Shown: positions 58,090 to 64,000 of the stretch, one piece after another
Position numbering within the stretch: position 1 is the first letter of the stretch
Layout of the letters: every line of letters begins with the position of its first letter
Origin: JAJEFO01 sp965209045
GTDB lineage: Bacteria; Pseudomonadota; Alphaproteobacteria; Rhodobacterales; Rhodobacteraceae
Direction: 5' to 3'
DNA: 64,000 nt
Assembly: GCA_965209045.1 (NCBI GenBank)
Contig: CBDBPW010000003.1
Span: 1,612,001-1,676,000 of the forward strand
Program-made: the position numbers and the translations under genes
The notes under the pieces: generated by a model
Databases searched by the model: none
What the model was told of the DNA's origin: nothing
Seen by the model: only the letters and a program-made list of their open reading frames with translations

Positions 58090-59133
58090 ATGCCAGAACA
58101 GCCTGCCATTGCCGTCTCCGGACTCTGGCAGGTCTTTGGACCCAATGCTGCGTCCGCCTTCCGGCGGGCGCAGAGCGAGGGAGCCGCTGCGCCGGAGATC
58201 GCCGAACGGCTGAAGGAGCGCGGTTACATCCCGGCAGTCCGCGATGCCTGCTTCGAGGTGGCCGAGGGCGAGCTCTTCGTGATCATGGGTCTTTCGGGGT
58301 CGGGCAAGTCAACGCTGATCCGGGGGATTTCGCGTCTGGTGGAACCGACGGCGGGCCACGTCTCGATCGAGGGAGAAGACATACTCGCAGCCACCAAGGC
58401 GCGAATGACCGAACTTCGACGGTCGCGGATCGGGATGGTGTTTCAGCACTTCGGCCTGTTCCCCCACATGACGGTGATCGACAATGTCGCCTTCCCGCTG
58501 AAGGTCGGCGGCATGGGCCGCAGCGAGCGACACGGCAAGGTGCGGGACATCATCGAGATGGTGGGCCTGAAAGGCAGGGAAGGGGCGTATCCCCGCGAAC
58601 TGTCGGGCGGGCAGCGTCAACGGGTCGGAATTGCGCGCTCGCTCGCAGGGGACTGCAGCGTCTGGTTCCTGGACGAGCCCTTTTCGGCACTCGACCCGCT
58701 CATCAGGCGCCAGTTGCAGGACGAGTTCCTCGACATACGGGCCAGGCTGAACACCACGATCGTGTTCATCACCCACGACATCGCCGAGGCCCTGAAGCTC
58801 GCCGACCGGATCGCCATCATGCGCGATGGCGAGATCGTGCAGATCGGGACGCCGGCCGACATCGTGCTGCACCCGGTCGACGGCTACGTCCGCGAGTTTG
58901 CGCGCGACGTCGTGCGCGGCCGGCACGCCAAGGTCGGATCGATCATGCGGGCAAACGACGATCGTGCCGCGAACGGCACCCCAGGCCTGCGTCCTGACAT
59001 GACCCTTGAAGACGCGCTTGCGGCCTGCATGGCGCACCAAGAACCGGTTGCGGTCTACGACGACGGCGGCAACCTGCTCGGGACGGTCGATCCGCAAGAT
59101 CTTTCAAGCGCCCTGAAGGCCGGCCAGGCATGA
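58090..59133 (+). CDS. Quaternary-amine ABC transporter ATP-binding protein (ProV/OpuAA-like)
   Basis: A 347-residue ATPase. Walker A GLSGSGKS (67-74), Q-loop in MVFQHFGLFPHMTV, signature LSGGQRQRVGIARSLA, Walker B VWFLDEPFSALDP and H-loop FITHDIAEAL. The N-terminal 60 residues (GPNAASAFRRAQSEG) are typical of the ProV group, and a short regulatory CBS-like tail ends the protein. ATG at 58090 is five bases after the binding-protein stop; the stop overlaps the permease start. Confidence 0.93.
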   Translation: MPEQPAIAVSGLWQVFGPNAASAFRRAQSEGAAAPEIAERLKERGYIPAVRDACFEVAEGELFVIMGLSGSGKSTLIRGISRLVEPTAGHVSIEGEDILAATKARMTELRRSRIGMVFQHFGLFPHMTVIDNVAFPLKVGGMGRSERHGKVRDIIEMVGLKGREGAYPRELSGGQRQRVGIARSLAGDCSVWFLDEPFSALDPLIRRQLQDEFLDIRARLNTTIVFITHDIAEALKLADRIAIMRDGEIVQIGTPADIVLHPVDGYVREFARDVVRGRHAKVGSIMRANDDRAANGTPGLRPDMTLEDALAACMAHQEPVAVYDDGGNLLGTVDPQDLSSALKAGQA

Positions 59134-61196
59134 AGGCGTTCCGTGGACTGCCCGTCGGGAAACCTGCCGGATTGTCACGGGGGCTGCTCGCAGCGCTTCT
59201 CACCTTGTTCACGGGGGCAGCCTGCCTGTTGCTGCAAGGCGCCGCGCCTTGGCTCGTGCGCTTTCCCGCGGCCTGGACGCTTCCGTCAACTGAACTGGTC
59301 GGAGCCGGCCTTGACGTTGTCCTGAGCGCGATCAAGCCGGTGATGCGGGCGTGGTCCTGGCTGCTCTCCTTTCCGATGAGCTGGGCCAACGCCGTGCTTG
59401 TCGGCTCTCCCTGGCCGTTGATCATCGGCGCGTTCACCGCGTCGGGATGGTATCTCGGCGGGTTTCGCATGGCGATTCTCACCTTTCTGGGATTCGGCTT
59501 CGTTCTGCTGTCGGGCTATTGGAGCGAAAGCATGAACACGCTGAGCCTCGTCTCGGTCTCGGTTCCGCTGGCGGTCCTCGCCGGCGGCAGCCTTGGCATA
59601 CTTGCAAACGAGATTCCACGCATTCGGGCCGCCCTCCTGGCAGCCCTCGACGCGATGCAGACCATCCCGACTTTCGCCTACCTGACGCCGCTCCTGCTGC
59701 TGTTCGGGTTCGGTCCGGTGGTCGGGCTCGTCGCCTCCGCAATCTACGCCGCGCCCCCCATGGCACGAAACGTCATCCTGGGGCTCGAGCGGGTTGATCC
59801 CGAGGTCAAGGAAGCTTCGATCATGTCCGGTGCGACCAGGTGGCAGCAGTTGTTCCTGGTCGAGATTCCGGCGGCGAGCCAGCAGATAATGGTGGGCGTC
59901 AACCAGTGCCTGATGGCATCCCTGTCGATGGTGATCATCGCCGCCGTCATCGGCGGTTTCAACGACATCGGCTGGGAGGTGCTTCTGACCATGCGCAAGG
60001 CGCAGTTCGGCCAGGCGTTTCTGGCCGGGCTGGTGATCGTGATTTTCGCAATCGTGATTGACCGCCTGTCCGGGTCGCTTGCCCTGGAACGAAGGCGCCA
60101 CAGCCGGCGCGTCACATGGGGACTGTTCCTTTCGGGCGCCGTCGGAGCCGCGCTGCTGGCTCTCACCGGGGCCGACGCGGTCCCAGAGGGCGTGTTCTCT
60201 GCCGCCGCGGTCGCTGTTGACGACAGCCTGGGCGCGTTCACTGCCGCACATGGGGCAACGCTCGACGGCATCAAGAATTCGGCGATGTTCTACGGGCTGC
60301 TCCCGTTGCGCATCGGGCTTGATCAGGCCGTGCTGCCGTTCACATGGGGGTTCCAGTGGACCCCCACGACGAGCCTCTGGCTGTTCGCAATCGCGGTGCT
60401 CGTCGCGATCGTCCTCGCCGCAACAGGGCGACAACTGGCCGGTGCCAGCCTTGTCATCGCCGTCGGCGTGGTCGAGACCGGAGTTGCAGAACTGCCCTGG
60501 CCTTTCGTGATCGTCGGGACCATGGCCCTTGCATGGCTCGCCCAAGGGCTTCGGCTTGCCGTCCTCTCGGCCGCCCTTCTCGGCATCGTGCTGGTGTCAG
60601 GCCTCTGGGACCGCGCGCTGCTGTCGCTCTACCTATCTGGGGCCGCGGTTGTTGCCTGCGTCATCGCCGGGGGCGCGCTTGGTCTATTGTCGGCCGTATC
60701 CGAAATCGCCTGGGCAATCATCCGCCCAGTCTGCGACATGCTTCAGACGATTCCACTGTTCGTGTTCCTGATTCCGACGCTCATGTTCTTCCAGATCGGC
60801 GAATTCAGCGCGTTTCTTGCAATCTGCGCCTACGCCGTGGTCCCGATGATCCGCTACACGCGGCACGGACTGGTCTCAACGCCACCCGAGATGCTGGAGG
60901 CCGCAACATCGAGCGGGGCGACGGCATGGCAGACGATGACCGATGTTCGCATGCCCTATGCCGCACCGGCGATCCTGCTTGGACTCAACCAGACGATCCT
61001 CTACGCCTTCGCGATGCTGGTGATCGCCGCCTTGATCGGAACAACCGGACTCGGTCAGTTGATCTACCTCGCGCTGGGCCAGGCCGACGTCGGGCTGGGG
61101 GTAAGCGCAGGCGCGGCGATGGCGATCCTCGCCTTCATCGCCGACCGGCTTGCCCAAGGCTTTGCCGAAGAGCGACGGAAGGCTCTGGGCCTCTAG
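59130..61196 (+). CDS. Quaternary-amine ABC transporter permease with two permease domains
   Basis: A 688-residue protein holding two ProW-like binding-protein-dependent permease units in tandem. The first unit has the loop GLERVDPEVKEASIMSGATRWQ near residue 225. The second has HGLVSTPPEMLEAATSSGATAWQ near residue 585. Both keep the EA-A---G coupling motif that contacts the ATPase. Normal ProW is about 280-350 residues and works as a dimer, so this gene encodes a pseudo-dimer. ATGA overlap with the ATPase gene. Confidence 0.92.
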   Translation: MKAFRGLPVGKPAGLSRGLLAALLTLFTGAACLLLQGAAPWLVRFPAAWTLPSTELVGAGLDVVLSAIKPVMRAWSWLLSFPMSWANAVLVGSPWPLIIGAFTASGWYLGGFRMAILTFLGFGFVLLSGYWSESMNTLSLVSVSVPLAVLAGGSLGILANEIPRIRAALLAALDAMQTIPTFAYLTPLLLLFGFGPVVGLVASAIYAAPPMARNVILGLERVDPEVKEASIMSGATRWQQLFLVEIPAASQQIMVGVNQCLMASLSMVIIAAVIGGFNDIGWEVLLTMRKAQFGQAFLAGLVIVIFAIVIDRLSGSLALERRRHSRRVTWGLFLSGAVGAALLALTGADAVPEGVFSAAAVAVDDSLGAFTAAHGATLDGIKNSAMFYGLLPLRIGLDQAVLPFTWGFQWTPTTSLWLFAIAVLVAIVLAATGRQLAGASLVIAVGVVETGVAELPWPFVIVGTMALAWLAQGLRLAVLSAALLGIVLVSGLWDRALLSLYLSGAAVVACVIAGGALGLLSAVSEIAWAIIRPVCDMLQTIPLFVFLIPTLMFFQIGEFSAFLAICAYAVVPMIRYTRHGLVSTPPEMLEAATSSGATAWQTMTDVRMPYAAPAILLGLNQTILYAFAMLVIAALIGTTGLGQLIYLALGQADVGLGVSAGAAMAILAFIADRLAQGFAEERRKALGL

Positions 61197-61247
61197 TCGC
61201 ACCCGCTGAGGGATGCGAACTGCAGCGGCGGCACCGTCGCCGTGCAT

Positions 61248-61267
61248 AGGGAGCCGTTCCGCTCCCT
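61248..61267 (+). terminator. Hairpin after the ABC transporter operon
   Basis: AGGGAGC, CGTTCC, GCTCCCT followed by TTC: a 7-base-pair stem with a 6-base loop, 52 bases after the permease stop. The T-run is short. Confidence 0.45.
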
Positions 61268-61355
61268 TTCGCAGCAGAATCCACGCAACCCGACCCGCAA
61301 ACGGCATGCAGGGCCACTTGGCTCCTACTTTGCCCAGGCTGGCGCGAACTCCGAC

Positions 61356-62171
61356 TCAAGCAAGCCGCTCCAGGAACTTCGCATACTCGGCATCGGCGAT
61401 GTCCGCGATCTCGTCGGGGCCGGGGAAGGTCCCGCCGCGCGCCTCCTTGGCGAAATCTGCCAGCGCGGCGCGGCGCTCGACCTTCATCCGTTCCTTGAGC
61501 GCGTGGAGGTTGCCGAAGGCCCGGGCGTGCCGGGGGCTCTCGGGTTGCTCGCCGCATATGTCGTTCTGGAAGAGATAGATGATGTCGCCGCCTGATCCGG
61601 AACCGAGCGAGGACGTGACAAGCGTGGTGCGTCGGCTGATTTCCGCCATCACCCTGGCGCAGATGACCTCGGCCTCGACCGAGAAGGCGCCCGCATCCTC
61701 CATGCGCCGGAAGGCCTGCCAGAGTTCGATGGCTTCCCCTGCCGTCTTGCCGATGGCGCGCAGGCCACCGTTCCAGGTGGACTTCCGGGGCACGAGTCCC
61801 AGGTGACACATGACGGGAATGTCCTCACGGGCAAGCACTTCCACCACATGCGGCCCCCGCGCCGTGTAGACGGAATCCGCTCCGTCCTTCATCGCCCGAA
61901 ACGCCGCCCTGAGAACGTCCCCTTCGGTCGGAAAGTCCGGCAAGGCTACGGCGGCCGTGAAGAACATGTCCGGCGCTCCGGCCCGCACCGCCGCCGTGTT
62001 GTGTGCATTGCCCATGACGAGATCCAGGCCGGCGTCCCTGGCCGCAGCCGCCTCTTCCGTGGAATTTGCCGTGGTCTGAACAAGCTTGCGCACGCCCTTG
62101 AGGGCACGCAGGTCGGCAGCGGTGTAGTTTCGTCCCTGCTGCCTCGCATCCCAGTCATAGATTCGCTTCAC
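61356..62171 (-). CDS. Ketopantoate hydroxymethyltransferase (PanB)-family protein
   Basis: A 271-residue protein of the PanB/PEP-mutase-like TIM-barrel superfamily. The PanB-like substrate loop CHLGLVPRKSTWNGGLRAIGKT and the catalytic glutamate region FSVEAEVICARVMAEI are visible. PanB adds a hydroxymethyl group to 2-keto-isovalerate in pantothenate synthesis. This protein diverges from housekeeping PanB and has no panC next to it, so a catabolic C-C lyase role is possible. GTG at 62171 has GGGGAGG six bases upstream. Divergent from the threonate-dehydrogenase-like gene. Confidence 0.78.
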   Translation of the reverse strand: MKRIYDWDARQQGRNYTAADLRALKGVRKLVQTTANSTEEAAAARDAGLDLVMGNAHNTAAVRAGAPDMFFTAAVALPDFPTEGDVLRAAFRAMKDGADSVYTARGPHVVEVLAREDIPVMCHLGLVPRKSTWNGGLRAIGKTAGEAIELWQAFRRMEDAGAFSVEAEVICARVMAEISRRTTLVTSSLGSGSGGDIIYLFQNDICGEQPESPRHARAFGNLHALKERMKVERRAALADFAKEARGGTFPGPDEIADIADAEYAKFLERLA

Positions 62172-62248
62172 CGAATTCCTCCCCGCTTTCCCTGGATTGA
62201 ACCGTTTCCGATAAGGGCTTGCAAGTGCCGCGGCAGATGGCATTCAAT

Positions 62249-62268
62249 TGTCCGGCAAGAATCGGACA
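62249..62268. promoter_or_regulatory. Inverted repeat in the divergent region
   Basis: TGTCCG, eight bases, CGGACA between the PanB-like and dehydrogenase genes. It could be an operator for either. Confidence 0.25.
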
Positions 62269-62365
62269 GAGGGTGTCTCCCGGATCCGTCCAGCGCCGGC
62301 AACGGCGTGCGAAAACCCTCAATCACGACAACGCCGGACATTTCCGGAATCGCGGAGAGAGTCAC

Positions 62366-63271
62366 ATGAACGCTGGAGTCATCGGCCTCGGAGACATGGG
62401 ATCCGGGATCGCCCGCAACCTGATCAAGTGCGGCTTTGAGGTCACTGGCCTGGACCTGAGCGCCGAACGCATGACGGCCTTCGCCGAAATGGGTGGCAAG
62501 CCCGCCGCCTCCGCAGCCGAAGTCGGCGCCAACGCGGACGCCGTATTCGTCATGGTGATGAACGGGGACCAGGCAAAGTCCGTGATCCTGGGAGACGGCC
62601 TAGCGTCCTCCATGGCCACCGGAGGCGCAGTGATCCTGTCGTCCACGGTCAAGCCCCGGGAAGCGCTCGAGATTGGAGAGGCGCTGGCGGAAACCGGACT
62701 TCACATGATCGACACGCCGGTTTCCGGCGGATTCCCAGGTGCGCAGGGCGGCACGCTTACAATGATGGCAGCGGCGCCGAACGAGGTCCTTGACCGCTTT
62801 GCTCCCGTGATGGAGGCGGTGTCGGCGAACATTCACAGGGTCGGAAGCAAGCCTGGCGACGGCCAGACCGTGAAGGCCTGCCTGCAGTCGCTGATCGGGG
62901 CGCAGTTCTCCGCTACGTTCGAAGCGGCTGCCCTTGCCGCCAAGGCGGGCGTTCCAGGCCAGGTCCTTCTGGACGTGTTCTCAACCTCTTCGGCGGGTTG
63001 CGGCATCGTGAACAACGCGCTCCAAAAGATCATCGACCGACAGTTCGAGGGTACCGGCAGCCATATCAACACGATGCACAAGGATCTCACGATCTCGATG
63101 GGACTCGGCGAGGATCTCGGCGTCCCGCTGCACATGGCGGCAGCAGCGATGCAGATCTTCCACGCTGGCCGGACCAGATATCCAGGCGGGGACAACTGGG
63201 TCTGCACGCGCGTCATGGAGGACATAGTCGGTGCGGAACTGCATCGGAGCGAGGCCAAACCGCAGAGGTGA
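62366..63271 (+). CDS. 3-hydroxyisobutyrate/L-threonate dehydrogenase-like reductase
   Basis: A 301-residue beta-hydroxyacid dehydrogenase. The Rossmann motif is VIGLGDMGSGIARNL, the substrate motif TPVSGGFPGAQGGTLTMM holds the conserved Ser120, and the catalytic Lys170 lies in TVKACLQS. The family includes 3-hydroxyisobutyrate dehydrogenase, tartronate semialdehyde reductase and L-threonate 2-dehydrogenase (LtnD). The sequence style is closest to LtnD. ATG at 62366 has GGAGAG seven bases upstream; the longer frame extends into the intergenic region. Confidence 0.87.
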   Translation: MNAGVIGLGDMGSGIARNLIKCGFEVTGLDLSAERMTAFAEMGGKPAASAAEVGANADAVFVMVMNGDQAKSVILGDGLASSMATGGAVILSSTVKPREALEIGEALAETGLHMIDTPVSGGFPGAQGGTLTMMAAAPNEVLDRFAPVMEAVSANIHRVGSKPGDGQTVKACLQSLIGAQFSATFEAAALAAKAGVPGQVLLDVFSTSSAGCGIVNNALQKIIDRQFEGTGSHINTMHKDLTISMGLGEDLGVPLHMAAAAMQIFHAGRTRYPGGDNWVCTRVMEDIVGAELHRSEAKPQR

Positions 63272-63407
63272 CGAACGGGCGCTGCCGTCCGGGCGCCGAA
63301 ACTGACCGCTTGCCGGAAGGGACGATCGTCAGGTTGCGGCGTCGTGCAGCGCTTCCACCGCTGGCTGGTGACGTCGGACGGGAATGGGAGAGATCATGCT
63401 TGGCTAA
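63272..63407. other. Short gap between the reductase gene and the antiporter stub
   Basis: Nothing recognisable apart from GC-rich inverted stretches. Confidence 0.3.
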
Positions 63408-63641
63408 ATGATGCTGGCTCCTTTCTTCGTGGCGTTCCGCATGCTTGCGAACCGGATGGCAAACTGCGTCGTCACCGCACCCGTGGCGTTCCTGGGGTTT
63501 GGCGTGTTGCTCGCCGGACCGGGGATGGTCCCGGAGGCAAGGTCCGAACGGGCACTTCATATGGTGACCGAGATTGCCTTGATCATTCTCCTTTTCTTCG
63601 ACGCCGCAAAGATCGACCAAGTTGCGCTCTGCCGGCGGATC
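63408..63641 (+). pseudogene. N-terminal stub of a CPA1-type cation:proton antiporter
   Basis: The first 77 codons (VVTAPVAFLGFGVLLAGPG, then ERALHMVTEIALIILLFFDA and AKIDQVALCRRI) match the first two helices of NhaP/CPA1 antiporters, which normally have about 400-600 residues. After that the frame turns into unrelated arginine-rich text and stops. The remaining helices are absent, and another gene begins on the other strand, so this is a truncated remnant. Confidence 0.6.
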
Positions 63642-63678
63642 AACGGGCCGCGGCAATCGGAAGCCACCGTTGCGTGCG

Positions 63679-63915
63679 TCAGACCTCACTGCCCGGCAGT
63701 TCCTGCGCGACCCGTTCGCAGATCGGGCAGGACTCGGCGCTGTTCTTGCCATGGCGAATGCACCAATCGCAGAGCGTGCGCGGCAACAATTCTTCCGGGG
63801 CGGCCAGGAACGCGAAATCCTCGTCACCATTGAAAATCGAGAGGGGGACCATGGAACCGTGGTTCGGCAAGCCCTGCGCTTGCGCAAGTTCCGCTTGATT
63901 GCACGACCGCCGCAT
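63679..63915 (-). CDS. Small protein with two Cys pairs, unknown function
   Basis: A 78-residue frame. The C-terminal half has CDWC and CPIC separated by 12 residues, as in small zinc-ribbon proteins, after an acidic FNGDEDFAFLAAPEELLP segment. No good ribosome site was found, and the start could be an internal ATG giving 57 residues. It lies next to the antiporter stub and may be real or another remnant. Confidence 0.35.
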   Translation of the reverse strand: MRRSCNQAELAQAQGLPNHGSMVPLSIFNGDEDFAFLAAPEELLPRTLCDWCIRHGKNSAESCPICERVAQELPGSEV

Positions 63916-64000
63916 CGGCAAGGGACGCTCTCCCCCGGGCAACTTTGGCAGCACTGGCATTGGCCACCTCTACTGACCCGTGAAGTCAGTGAGAGGGTTC

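Overview
The window is GC-rich (mid-60s percent by eye), and its gene content points to an alphaproteobacterium, probably Rhodobacterales or a close relative. The signs are a 1156-residue DnaE, three TRAP transporters, a tripartite tricarboxylate (Tct) transporter, a MsrQ-type haem membrane protein and many FCD-type GntR regulators. This placement is inference from gene content; no rRNA or other marker was available. Intergenic debris is plentiful: an IS inside a regulator, a decayed tandem copy of a small gene, an antiporter stub, a dispersed repeat and an atypical tRNA. That pattern suggests a genome undergoing local decay, possibly host-associated, which is speculation.

Left part (1-16.3 kb), mostly housekeeping: the C-terminal part of polyphosphate kinase, dnaE, an AttEFGH-like ABC exporter with a secreted lipocalin-like partner (5252-9334), a SelD fused to a flavoprotein facing the tRNA selenouridine synthase mnmH, an inositol-dehydrogenase-like oxidoreductase, a small membrane protein with a decayed neighbour copy, a DUF2461 protein and msrQ.

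Middle part (16.9-41.5 kb), sugar-acid catabolism. A ten-gene minus-strand cluster (27495 down to 16905) encodes two enolase-superfamily dehydratases, a zinc dehydrogenase, an SDR, a TRAP transporter, two PhyH-type iron/2-oxoglutarate dioxygenases and an EamA permease. Divergent from it are a GntR regulator, a KDG-kinase-like sugar kinase and a second TRAP transporter. Two inverted operator-like sites sit between the arms. Next comes a DapA-family lyase and a third TRAP operon with an aldehyde dehydrogenase and an NTF2-like protein. The regulator at the head of that operon is split by an IS4-family element with an 18-bp inverted repeat and a 10-bp target duplication.

Right part (42-64 kb): two formylglycine sulfatases, a Tct transporter (TctA fused to TctB), a galactonate-dehydratase-like enolase-superfamily enzyme and a LysR regulator. 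This reads as uptake and desulfation of a sulfated sugar or sugar acid. After about 1.1 kb without a recognisable gene comes a quaternary-amine region: a carnitine-dehydrogenase-like enzyme, two SDRs, a CntA-like Rieske oxygenase, a GlxA/CdhR-type AraC regulator and a betaine-type ABC transporter with a doubled permease. The window ends with a PanB-like enzyme, a threonate-dehydrogenase-like reductase and remnants. Functions are from motif reading only; no substrate is proven.
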